A stretch of DNA of 31,976 nucleotides, taken from NCBI GenBank assembly GCA_035518715.1, contig DATIXJ010000044.1, positions 1 through 31,976 of the forward strand. Reading direction: 5' to 3'. Origin of the DNA: DATIXJ01 sp035518715. Its GTDB lineage: Bacteria; Bacteroidota; Ignavibacteria; UBA10030; SZUA-254. Of the stretch, positions 24,677-31,976 are shown in pieces; the first letter of the stretch is position 1, and the number at the start of each line of letters is the position of its first letter. The position numbers were made by a program, and so were the translations under genes. The notes below the pieces were generated by a model. That model had not been told where the DNA came from and did no database searches. It was given only the letters and a program-made list of their open reading frames with translations.

Positions 24677-27364
24677 ATGATCGGCGCAACCATAGGGCAT
24701 TACAAAATATTGAAGAAACTCGGTCAGGGAGGAATGGGAATCGTCTACCAGGCCCAGGATACGGTTCTTGACCGGCTCGTCGCTCTGAAATTCCTTCCCG
24801 TCCATATGCTCGACAATGAGACCGAACGTGCGCGGTTTGTTCAGGAGGCCAAGTCTGCATCTTCACTTAATCATCCCAATGTTTGCATCATTCATTACAT
24901 CGAGAATGAAGCAGACCAGCAGTTCATTGTGATGGAGTATGTCGACGGCGTTACGCTGCGGGAGAAGTTCAGGAAGGCAGCGCTGAAATTCGACGAGGCG
25001 ATGTCGTACGCAATTCAGATTGGCGAGGCATTGCAGGAAGCACACAGCAAGAATATCGTTCACCGCGATATCAAATCGGATAATATCATGGTGAACTCCA
25101 AGAACCAGGTTAAGGTGATGGATTTTGGGTTGGCGAAGCTGAAGGGGTCAGTGAAGTTGACCCGATCTTCGAGCACCGTCGGCACGCTGGGGTATATGGC
25201 TCCCGAGCAGATCCAGGGCGGAGAGGCGGATATCCGATCCGATATTTTTTCCTACGGTGTCGTGGTATTCGAAATGCTGACGCAGCATACGCCGTTTCGC
25301 GGCGAACACGAAGCCGCTCTCGTCTATTCCATCGTCAATGAGCCGCCGGAGCCGCTGGAAAAATATCGCGAGGACGTCTCTCCCGAATTGGGAAGAATCC
25401 TGCACCGTGCACTGGAGAAGGATCCGGAAGATCGCTATCAGTCCGTTGCGGATATGGTCAGCGAGCTGAAACGGCTGCGGAAGGAAACCGGCAAGGTCTC
25501 ACGGTCGTCATCAACCTATAATACTTCACAGCATCGAGTCGTTTCCGAACCTGTTGGTGCAACCAGGCGTTCCCGCAAGACGTTGTTGATCAATCTGATT
25601 CTCGTGGTACTCATCCTTACTGCAGCGGCGACGCTTTACTATTTGAAGTTCTTTCCACACGGGCAGGCGAGGCATCCCATCGTGCTGAATCCGGCAATGA
25701 AATTCCGGACGCTTCAATTGCCGCTCGCGGAGCTTGGATTCCCCGGCTTCTCTCCCGACGGGAACTGGATTTCCTTTCCGGCAGCAGACGCTCACAACAC
25801 CTGGGATGTATACTACATGAATGTTTCAGGCACCGAGCCGCGTCGCATCACCAACGATTCGTCGGCGAGCATTACGCAAACAGATATTTCTCCCGACGGC
25901 GGGAACATCACGTACGACAGGTGGAATGCGAAAACCCAGCGGTATGAAGTCTGCGTTGTGAGTGCACTGGGCGGGATTGTGAAGCGAGTCTCGGAATCCG
26001 GTTATGCACCCCGCTGGCGTCCCGACGGCCAGCGCATCGGCTATTTTGTGGGAAGAAGTTCCCAAAACGGCCAGGGTAAGGTTCTCGAATTTTGGACGGT
26101 GCAGCCCGACGGAGACGATAAGCGCCATGAATTTGATGAGGATGTCATCCCTTCGCAGTTCCAGTCTTCGTTCGCGTGGGCTCCGGCCGGCACCGCCGTT
26201 GCCTTTCTGAAACCGTTCCTGGAAGGGTATCAGGAAATCTTTGAACACGATCTCGGTCAGTCATCGACTCGTCAGCTGACCACGGATGGGGCAAGTATCG
26301 GGGATCTGGCATGGTCACGCACCGGCTTCATGATCTTCTCCTCTGAACGGGGAGGGAACGCAAATATCTGGATGATGGGTGCGGAAGATGACAGCACGGT
26401 ACAGGTGACAAAAGGGAGCGGACCGGATATCAGCATGAAAGTTTCCGCCGATGGAAAAAAAATGATCTACGTTCAGCAGCAGGTTGCGGCAAGTATCTGG
26501 CTTTCAGATAATTCGGGGCTCGGGTCGCGCCGGTTTTCGATCGGAGATCATCAGGTCGATGATGTTTCCCTCTCACCGGACGGAAAGCTGTTTGCGCTGC
26601 AATTGTCCGATTCTGATCCGCTGAAAACGACCAGTCATATTTTTATCATGAACTCGGATGGCAGCGGATTGCGGCAGGTAACGTCGGGAAATGAATCGGC
26701 TGCACGGCCAGAGTGGTCGCCCGATGGCAAGTGGGTCGCGTATGTCTCCCGGCAAAATTCCCGCGCCCTCGGAGAATCTGAAATCTGTCTCATCGACCCG
26801 ATGCTCGCCGAGCCGCCGAAACGCTTCATGGCGGGAAGCGCAGCACGGTGGATCGATTCCACACACCTGATCATCGATGAAGCGACCAGGTCGTCTGTTG
26901 TTTCCCTCGACGGAAACCAAAAGGAACCGCTTTATGTCGATTCGACACATGCACTGCCGATACTGAACCGGCAGTATTTCCTGTTCGACGATCTTCATCC
27001 CGGACGTGAGGGATGGTGGATCGTCGGGACCGCACCATACCCGGATTCGGTTGCAGGACCTCTCTATTCCGACGAGGACTCCGATTCGTTGAATCTGCCG
27101 ATCCATCCCTGGCGGAAAAAGCCGCTCTTTCTTTTTCCTCATGAACAGTCATTTGCGCTCGGAAATGATGGAGCATCGCTGGTCTACTCGAACGAATCCG
27201 GTGAGATATGGAAAATCACCATACCCGAATACCAACGCGAGCGTGTTCCGGGTATTCTGGCAGGAAAAAATATCCGTTTGAATATGTCGGAGGATGGAAA
27301 ATATCTGATCTCAGCCGAATCGCATAACAATTCGAAACTCGTGCTGATTGAAGATCTTCAGTAA
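24677..27364 (+). CDS. Receptor-type Ser/Thr kinase with PD40/TolB-like propeller (kinase 4)
   Basis: An 895-residue kinase. GQGGMG replaces GEGGMG at 16-21; Lys38 is kept; the catalytic loop is HRDIKSDN (129-136) with Asp131 catalytic and Asn136 present; DFG is at 149-151; the activation loop RSSSTVGT is near identical to kinases 1 and 2. One membrane helix is at about 302-322, followed by a predicted propeller with FSPDGNW, ISPDGGN, WRPDGQR, LSPDGKL, WSPDGKW and MSEDGKY. The region around 760-830 has few PD40 motifs and may be a degenerate blade. ATG 24677 is preceded by GGAGG (24664-24668) and TGAGGT. Sensor ligand and substrates are unknown. Confidence 0.95.
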   Translation: MIGATIGHYKILKKLGQGGMGIVYQAQDTVLDRLVALKFLPVHMLDNETERARFVQEAKSASSLNHPNVCIIHYIENEADQQFIVMEYVDGVTLREKFRKAALKFDEAMSYAIQIGEALQEAHSKNIVHRDIKSDNIMVNSKNQVKVMDFGLAKLKGSVKLTRSSSTVGTLGYMAPEQIQGGEADIRSDIFSYGVVVFEMLTQHTPFRGEHEAALVYSIVNEPPEPLEKYREDVSPELGRILHRALEKDPEDRYQSVADMVSELKRLRKETGKVSRSSSTYNTSQHRVVSEPVGATRRSRKTLLINLILVVLILTAAATLYYLKFFPHGQARHPIVLNPAMKFRTLQLPLAELGFPGFSPDGNWISFPAADAHNTWDVYYMNVSGTEPRRITNDSSASITQTDISPDGGNITYDRWNAKTQRYEVCVVSALGGIVKRVSESGYAPRWRPDGQRIGYFVGRSSQNGQGKVLEFWTVQPDGDDKRHEFDEDVIPSQFQSSFAWAPAGTAVAFLKPFLEGYQEIFEHDLGQSSTRQLTTDGASIGDLAWSRTGFMIFSSERGGNANIWMMGAEDDSTVQVTKGSGPDISMKVSADGKKMIYVQQQVAASIWLSDNSGLGSRRFSIGDHQVDDVSLSPDGKLFALQLSDSDPLKTTSHIFIMNSDGSGLRQVTSGNESAARPEWSPDGKWVAYVSRQNSRALGESEICLIDPMLAEPPKRFMAGSAARWIDSTHLIIDEATRSSVVSLDGNQKEPLYVDSTHALPILNRQYFLFDDLHPGREGWWIVGTAPYPDSVAGPLYSDEDSDSLNLPIHPWRKKPLFLFPHEQSFALGNDGASLVYSNESGEIWKITIPEYQRERVPGILAGKNIRLNMSEDGKYLISAESHNNSKLVLIEDLQ

Positions 27365-27456
27365 ATTGTGGAGAAGGTTAACTGACGAAACATGGACATG
27401 AAGATGAGGATGAACTTTCCTCCGTTTGAATATCGTTCTCTTGAAAACTCCTGAAC

Positions 27457-28611
27457 ATGACTGATCAACAGAAATTCATTGAAGGCCTCCGAAAAGCGTG
27501 GGCCGACGAAATCCGGTCTGCCAGAAGCTACGCCGCGTTAGCCGAACGTGAGAAGAACCCTGAACGAAAAACTATCTTCGAGCGGATGGCTCAGGCAGAA
27601 GAGCGGCACGCGGAAACCTGGGCGAAACGATTGAAGGAGTTAGGCGTCGAAACCGGAATGTATAAGGAATCGTTCCTCGAGCGCCTGAGGAGAAAAGCAC
27701 TCCTGAACAGTGATACCGACACGGCTGCGAGAATGCTGGAGGAGGGGGAACGGGACGCCGATGGATTATACGACCAGCTTCTGAGCTCCTCACCCACCGA
27801 GGAGGATCGCGCGGCACTCGTGCACGCGATGCTGGAGGAACGATCACACAGCAAAATGCTGGAGGAATTCCAGTCTTCACCTCATCCTTCAAGAGGAAAG
27901 CTGGAAAAAATTCTTGGCCGGGAAAAATGGCATGTCCGGTCGGGGGGATGGATCGGTCAGGCAATTTACGGCGTCAACGACGGTCTCGGTGCCGCGTTCG
28001 GTGTCGTCAGCGGCGTCGCGGGCGCCACACACGCTAATGGCGAGTTTGTCCTCCTCTCGGGGTTTGCGACCATGATCGCCTCGGCCCTCTCGATGGGAAG
28101 CGGTGCGTATCTCGCGACGAAATCGGAACGCGAAGTCTATCAGGCCGAGATGGACCGTGAACGCGACGAGATCGAACTTAACCCCGAAGAAGAACGAGAG
28201 GAACTGGAACTGTTTTATCAGCTCAAGGGATTTTCAGAAGAAGAAGCGAAGACGCTCACCGCGCGTCTTGCCAATCAACCGGACCAATTTCTCAAGATGC
28301 TGGCTCACGAAGAGCTGGGGCTTTCGGAACAGAGCTTTCCCAATGAATGGCGCTCGGCGTTCAGCGCGATGATCAGTACCGCAATCGGAGCGGTTATCCC
28401 CGTGCTGCCGTTTGTGGTAACATCGGGCACGACTGCTCTTATCCTGTCTCTGGCCATCAGCACCATTGCCCATTTCGTGGTCGGAGCATCGAAAGTGATT
28501 GTTACCGGGCGTTCGTGGTTGAAGAGCGGCATGGAAATGACGCTGATCGGGCTCGGCGAAGCGGCGATTACGTATCTCATCGGACTGCTCATTTCACCCG
28601 CAATCGGATAA
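27457..28611 (+). CDS. Ferritin-like/VIT1 fusion, iron (or manganese) exporter of the MbfA type
   Basis: A 384-residue two-part protein. Residues 1-145 form a rubrerythrin/ferritin-like four-helix domain with two ExxH di-iron motifs, E48xxH51 and E128xxH131, plus Glu18 in ADEIRSA. Residues 165-384 are a VIT1/CCC1 transporter with about five membrane helices; GQAIYGVNDGLGAAFGVVSG is the typical first helix, GSGAYLATKSEREVY the following segment, and a Glu-rich cytosolic helical insert (about 225-265) is where VIT1 proteins bind metal. In alpha-proteobacteria this architecture (MbfA) exports iron under peroxide stress; the same role here is inference. It stands 92 bp after kinase 4 with no visible Fur-type site. 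Confidence 0.92.
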   Translation: MTDQQKFIEGLRKAWADEIRSARSYAALAEREKNPERKTIFERMAQAEERHAETWAKRLKELGVETGMYKESFLERLRRKALLNSDTDTAARMLEEGERDADGLYDQLLSSSPTEEDRAALVHAMLEERSHSKMLEEFQSSPHPSRGKLEKILGREKWHVRSGGWIGQAIYGVNDGLGAAFGVVSGVAGATHANGEFVLLSGFATMIASALSMGSGAYLATKSEREVYQAEMDRERDEIELNPEEEREELELFYQLKGFSEEEAKTLTARLANQPDQFLKMLAHEELGLSEQSFPNEWRSAFSAMISTAIGAVIPVLPFVVTSGTTALILSLAISTIAHFVVGASKVIVTGRSWLKSGMEMTLIGLGEAAITYLIGLLISPAIG

Positions 28612-28644
28612 TAGGTCGGCCGTGAGGAGAGGAGATGGTGATTG

Positions 28645-28986
28645 ATGGAAGGAATGCGACTCGATAAACTCACCTGTGAGGCGCGGAGATTGAAGGAAAT
28701 CCGGAAAGCCGATCTCAACCCCGGAGACAGAATTGTGATAAAGACTGCCAACTCAATCTATTCGGTGCAGATGGTTTCCGGACAACAGTGTGTCGTTTCC
28801 GGCGGCTGGTTTGACAAGAAGGGTATATCTCCCGCAAGAACACATGTGGCCGGCTGCACGTGGGGCGGAACGGCGATTAAGATCGATACCATCGCCGCAT
28901 GCGGATTATGTGTGGAGTTTGCCAATCGTGTCAGGACGTCGCGCGTGCGTGCGATCTTCGTCTTCCGCCGCGGCTCTGATAATTGA
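28645..28986 (+). CDS. Small protein of unknown function
   Basis: A 113-residue protein that I cannot place in a named family. The N-terminal third is charged and helical (LTCEARRLKEIRKADL), followed by a compact beta-rich part: LNPGDRIVIKTANSIYSVQMV, the striking VVSGGWFDKKG, then VAGCTWGGTAIKIDTIAACG, and VEFANRVRTSRVRAIFVFR. Four cysteines are present outside any obvious zinc pattern. There is no signal peptide or membrane helix. ATG 28645 follows a GAGGAGAGGAG run; a TTG at 28642 is also possible. The codon pattern looks like a real gene, and the Gly-Gly-Trp-Phe block suggests conservation, which I recall loosely from unannotated bacterial proteins. It lies 33 bp after the MbfA-like gene. 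Confidence 0.7.
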   Translation: MEGMRLDKLTCEARRLKEIRKADLNPGDRIVIKTANSIYSVQMVSGQQCVVSGGWFDKKGISPARTHVAGCTWGGTAIKIDTIAACGLCVEFANRVRTSRVRAIFVFRRGSDN

Positions 28987-28996
28987 CTTCGCTTCT

Positions 28997-29025
28997 TTGA
29001 CTTTCCCTCCGTTCTTTCGTATTTT
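28997..29025 (+). promoter_or_regulatory. Sigma70-like promoter of the hpn operon
   Basis: TTGACT (28997-29002), a 17-nt spacer and TATTTT (29020-29025) make a good match to the housekeeping consensus. Transcription from about 29032 would leave a leader of about 23 nt before the hpnC ATG at 29055. Read another way, TTTG and TATTTT also fit the Bacteroidota-type promoter loosely. Confidence 0.55.
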
Positions 29026-29054
29026 TTCCCTCGATCACTGTTCATCTTCGCTCC

Positions 29055-29993
29055 ATGACAGTTGCCCGATCCCATAGTGTACAGAGAGTTTTTTCATCCG
29101 ACGAAGCATTCGAGTACTGTGCGAGGATGACGAACGCACATTACGAAAATTTTCCCGTTGCCTCGCTCTTCCTGCCGGAAGAGAAGAGACCGTATATTCA
29201 GTCGATCTATGCGTTCAGCCGGTCCGCGGATGATTTTGCGGATGAGCTTGATCGTCCGCCGGAAGACCGACTTGCCGATCTGCAATCGTGGGAAGACATG
29301 CTCCGGGCATGTTACGAAGGCGAAGCCGAACACCCGGTATTCATCGCACTCCGCGAGACCGTAAGAAATCTTGATATTCCCATCCAGCCTCTCCTCGATC
29401 TTCTCTCGGCGTTCAGGCGAGACGTCGTGCAGAACCGTTACGAGACGTTCGATGATCTGCTGAGCTATTGCCGGTGTTCCGCAAATCCGGTAGGGCGGCT
29501 GGTGTTGATGATCTTCGGATCCAGAGAGGACGAGCTGTTTCTCCTCTCTGATCACATTTGTACCGCCTTACAACTCACAAATTTCTGGCAGGATGTCACA
29601 AGAGACCGCGACAAAAACCGGCTGTATCTTCCGCTGGAGGATCTCAAACGATTCAGTGTTTCTGAAGGCGATTGGAAGACAAGTCAGGTTACGGAGAATA
29701 CTCGGAAGCTCATCAGATTTGAGGTCGAGAGGACGAGAAATCTCTTTTATCGTGGCGTGGATCTCCCGTCGCGTGTGCTCCCCGAGCTGCAACTTGAATT
29801 GCGCCTGGTGTGGTTTGGAGGTATGACGATTCTCAAGAAAATCGAACATGAAAAGCTCAATGTGTTTCTGCAACGACCACGCTTGAACACACTCGACAAG
29901 ATCATTGTACTTTATCGCGGGATGTTTTCAAAACATCTCAATAAATTCGGACGAACGAGAGAAGAATGGGAAGCGCTGCAGCAGCAATCGTGA
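29055..29993 (+). CDS. hpnC: Squalene/phytoene synthase family, HpnC (hydroxysqualene synthase)
   Basis: A 312-residue prenyl synthase that in the HpnCDE pathway converts presqualene diphosphate to hydroxysqualene. The N-terminal HYENFPVASLFLP (29-41) is typical of HpnC. The first Asp-rich motif ADDFADE is at 58-64, and the second region is LQLTNFWQDVTRDRDKNRLYLP near 175-195, both binding diphosphate-bound magnesium. The position immediately before hpnD and hpnE supports the HpnC assignment over phytoene synthase. The ATG at 29055 follows a sigma70-like promoter. The 3' end overlaps hpnD by 28 bp, so the two are translated together. Confidence 0.92.
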   Translation: MTVARSHSVQRVFSSDEAFEYCARMTNAHYENFPVASLFLPEEKRPYIQSIYAFSRSADDFADELDRPPEDRLADLQSWEDMLRACYEGEAEHPVFIALRETVRNLDIPIQPLLDLLSAFRRDVVQNRYETFDDLLSYCRCSANPVGRLVLMIFGSREDELFLLSDHICTALQLTNFWQDVTRDRDKNRLYLPLEDLKRFSVSEGDWKTSQVTENTRKLIRFEVERTRNLFYRGVDLPSRVLPELQLELRLVWFGGMTILKKIEHEKLNVFLQRPRLNTLDKIIVLYRGMFSKHLNKFGRTREEWEALQQQS

Positions 29994-30808
29994 AGAGGAG
30001 CCAGTCGAGCTTCGCCTATTCGTTCTCGTTTCTGCCTCAGGAACAGAAGGAAGCGTTGCGGACCGTCTATGCATTCTGCCGGACGACAGATGATATTGTC
30101 GACAATGCGGATGATGCCACGAAACGACTTGAACGGCTGAATGCGTGGCGGCGGGAACTGGAAAATTCCCTTACCGGAACCTCTCAGTATCCTCTCCTGA
30201 ACCAGCTTCATGCCATCGCGCTGAAGTTCAACATTCCCGTCGATCATTTCTATGAACTCCTCAAGGGCGTGGAAATGGATCTGCGCAAGAACCGGTACCG
30301 GACGTTCGAGGAACTGAAAGAATACTGTTATCTCGTGGCATCATCGGTCGGTCTCATGTCCCTCGATATCTTTGGACCCCGAAATCTTGCCACGAAAGAG
30401 TATGCAATCAATCTTGGGATCGCTCTGCAGCTGACGAATATCATCCGGGATGTCGGGCTGGATGCAAAGCACGGCAGAATCTATATCCCCCTGGAAGATA
30501 TGAGCCGGTTCAACTATACTGAAGAAGCGCTCTTTGCCTCCCGGTACGATCAAGCCTTCCTGAGCCTCATGGAATTTGAAGCTGCCCGGGCGGAGGAGTA
30601 CTTCAGACGCGCGCAGCGGGCACTTCCTCGTGAAGACCGGAAGGTTATGTTCGCCGCAAAAATCATGGAGAGAATTTATTTTCATACACTTCTGCGTATC
30701 CGGAAAAAGCACTTCAACGTCTTTGACCAATCCGTTCGCCTCCCATCGGGACTTCAGTTCCTGATCGCCTTGAAATACTGGATGAAGGAACGTGTCTTCG
30801 GTTTGTAA
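29966..30808 (+). CDS. hpnD: Presqualene diphosphate synthase HpnD
   Basis: A 280-residue prenyl synthase that joins two farnesyl diphosphates into presqualene diphosphate, the first committed step to squalene. Motifs: YAFCRTTDDIVDNADD (35-50) with the first Asp cluster, DLRKNRYRTFEELKEYCY in the middle, and LQLTNIIRDVGLDAKHGRIYIP around 153-174 as the second Asp-rich site. Both Asp motifs are intact. ATG 29966 lies inside hpnC with GAGAGAAG just upstream. hpnE follows after 21 bp. Confidence 0.93.
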   Translation: MGSAAAAIVKRSQSSFAYSFSFLPQEQKEALRTVYAFCRTTDDIVDNADDATKRLERLNAWRRELENSLTGTSQYPLLNQLHAIALKFNIPVDHFYELLKGVEMDLRKNRYRTFEELKEYCYLVASSVGLMSLDIFGPRNLATKEYAINLGIALQLTNIIRDVGLDAKHGRIYIPLEDMSRFNYTEEALFASRYDQAFLSLMEFEAARAEEYFRRAQRALPREDRKVMFAAKIMERIYFHTLLRIRKKHFNVFDQSVRLPSGLQFLIALKYWMKERVFGL

Positions 30809-30829
30809 TCAGTTTCCACGATCCATACA

Positions 30830-31976
30830 ATGAATGCCGACGCCATTATTGTTGGCGGTGGATTGAGCGGGCTTGCAGCGGCAGTCCGGCTTGCATCGAC
30901 AGGACGATCGGTCGTCCTCCTCGAGCAATCCCCAAAACTCGGAGGACGGTGTTATTCCTACACTGATGAGAAGACGGGCGATGTCGTTGAAAACGGACAG
31001 CACCTCCTTCTGGGGGCATATCACGATCTCCTCGAGTATCTTGAGCTCATCGGAACGCGCGCACTTCTGAAATCAGAAAGAAATCTCCTTCTCACGTTTT
31101 ATGATCCTGCAAAGGGATTCGGGGAATTTCGGCTCGCGCCGTTGCCCAGGCCGTTCAATGCTCTTGCCGGAATGATGAGCTACACGCTTCTCTCGTTGCA
31201 AGAGAGGATTGGGCTCTTGAAAATCGGCAGGTATCTCCACCGGTGGGATGAAACGAGGGAATCCGAGCTCATCTCAAAAAGTGTTCAGGAGTGGCTCGCG
31301 GGCTTCGGTCAGTCGGAGAACGCTCGGAATGCGTTCTGGAATCCCATTGCGATCTCCGTGATGAATGATCTTCCTGACCGGGCATCGGCCTTGCTCTTTG
31401 CGCGGGCTTTGCGCGCGGCATTTCTTGGCGACTCCCTGGATTCTGCGGTACTTCTTCCAACGGTCGGACAGACTGAGCTCTACGTCGAGCGTGCGGTCAA
31501 GTTCCTCGCTGACCGGAATGCCACTGTCCGGACAGGTGCCGAAGTTACCGGCATGAATGTTCAGGATGGCGTTGTCTGCGGAGTATCACTTCGGGATGGA
31601 ACACATCTGACCGCGCAGTGTGTCATAGCCGCGGTTCCGTATTATGCACTCGAGAAAATTCTTCCCGAAACGCTGAGGAATGCGGCCGCGTATTCACGGG
31701 TTCAGCATTTCTCGTCGGCCCCGATTATTTCGATTCATCTCTGGTTCGACAGGGAGTTCATGGAAGAGATATTCGTGGGACTGATCGGAGGGAATCTCCA
31801 GTGGGTTTTCAACCGGAGGAAAATTATTCGGGAACATGGTAAGGTGCCCGGTGCACTCTCTTGCGTGATTAGCGGTGCATTCGATCTCATTGACCGTCCG
31901 AAAGAAGAGCTGGTCCGGCTTGCAATTCAGGAGATAACCGGAATGTACCCTTCGGCAAGAGAGGCCAACCTTGTCC
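30830..31976 (+). CDS. hpnE: Hydroxysqualene dehydroxylase HpnE (3' truncated by window end)
   Basis: An amine-oxidase-type flavoprotein, open from ATG 30830 to the last base (382 complete codons). The FAD Rossmann motif IVGGGLSGLAAAVRLA is at 7-22, followed by the ribose-binding Glu in LLEQSP and the LGGRCYSY block. ENGQHLLLGAYHDLLEYL near 55-72 is characteristic of the squalene-associated desaturase HpnE, which reduces hydroxysqualene to squalene. Later VGQTELYVERAVKFL and the AAVPYYALEKILP segment are family features. The usual length is a little over 400 residues, so only the C-terminal end is missing. No downstream squalene-hopene cyclase can be seen from here, so hopanoid versus C30 carotenoid use is open. 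Confidence 0.92.
   Translation, partial: MNADAIIVGGGLSGLAAAVRLASTGRSVVLLEQSPKLGGRCYSYTDEKTGDVVENGQHLLLGAYHDLLEYLELIGTRALLKSERNLLLTFYDPAKGFGEFRLAPLPRPFNALAGMMSYTLLSLQERIGLLKIGRYLHRWDETRESELISKSVQEWLAGFGQSENARNAFWNPIAISVMNDLPDRASALLFARALRAAFLGDSLDSAVLLPTVGQTELYVERAVKFLADRNATVRTGAEVTGMNVQDGVVCGVSLRDGTHLTAQCVIAAVPYYALEKILPETLRNAAAYSRVQHFSSAPIISIHLWFDREFMEEIFVGLIGGNLQWVFNRRKIIREHGKVPGALSCVISGAFDLIDRPKEELVRLAIQEITGMYPSAREANLV

Noticed and set aside
16223..27364. The repeated kinase region as a mobile or CRISPR-like repeat array
   Set aside because: The repetition is paralogous coding sequence with diverged C-terminal halves; there are no short regular repeats or transposase genes.

Overview
The window (31,976 bp, roughly half G+C by eye) is a protein-dense bacterial chromosome segment. 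Gene content points to the Bacteroidota/Ignavibacteriota side of the FCB group: a DUF4905-type protein, a Bacteroidota-style divergent GroES-like protein, a tilS-hpt-ftsH cluster, a tRNA gene without an encoded CCA end, weak or absent Shine-Dalgarno sequences before several genes, and families of transmembrane Ser/Thr kinases with TolB-like propellers. The taxonomic call is inference; no 16S or marker tree is available here. I see no insertion sequence, integrase, CRISPR array or phage gene.

Layout. (1) 1-7481, plus strand: the 3' end of a family-2 glycosyltransferase, then housekeeping genes: a DUF1844 protein, NAD kinase (nadK), radA, the ITP/XTP pyrophosphatase rdgB, a DUF4905 protein, a PhzF-like isomerase and a membrane Fe-S oxidoreductase of the heterodisulfide-reductase/ETF:quinone type. 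(2) 7575-13347, minus strand: an elongator-type tRNA-Met(CAT), its terminator, then tilS, hpt, ftsH, a polyprenol/diacylglycerol-kinase-like gene, a nucleoside 2-deoxyribosyltransferase-fold gene and a GroES-like gene, mostly with tiny gaps or overlaps, so probably one long transcript. (3) 13595-16168, plus strand: a GT-C-like multi-spanning membrane protein and a SAM methyltransferase. (4) 16223-27364, plus strand: four tandem paralogous receptor-type Ser/Thr kinases (793, 891, 892 and 895 aa) and the 5' stub of a fifth. All share a kinase domain plus one membrane helix. Three carry a predicted periplasmic PD40/TolB-like propeller; the first instead carries a TolB/FlgO-like domain plus TPRs. 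(5) 27457-31976, plus strand: a ferritin-like/VIT1 iron exporter fusion (MbfA type), an unrecognised small conserved-looking protein, and a squalene operon hpnC-hpnD-hpnE, with hpnE cut by the window end.

How the parts fit. Regions 1 and 2 are core physiology: NAD(P), DNA repair, nucleotide sanitation, tRNA modification, purine salvage and membrane proteolysis. Region 4 is the accessory and most distinctive part, a locally expanded set of sensor kinases with near-interchangeable catalytic domains and different outside domains. Region 5 combines iron handling with C30 isoprenoid (hopanoid or carotenoid precursor) synthesis.

The non-coding signals I rate highest are: a 12-bp perfect palindrome at 13377-13417 whose two arms each hold a TTGCTT hexamer exactly 17 nt from a -10-like hexamer in the divergent directions; two mutually exclusive hairpins between rdgB and the DUF4905 gene (3622-3671); a strong terminator placed 15 nt before the tilS start; and a good sigma70-like promoter before hpnC.
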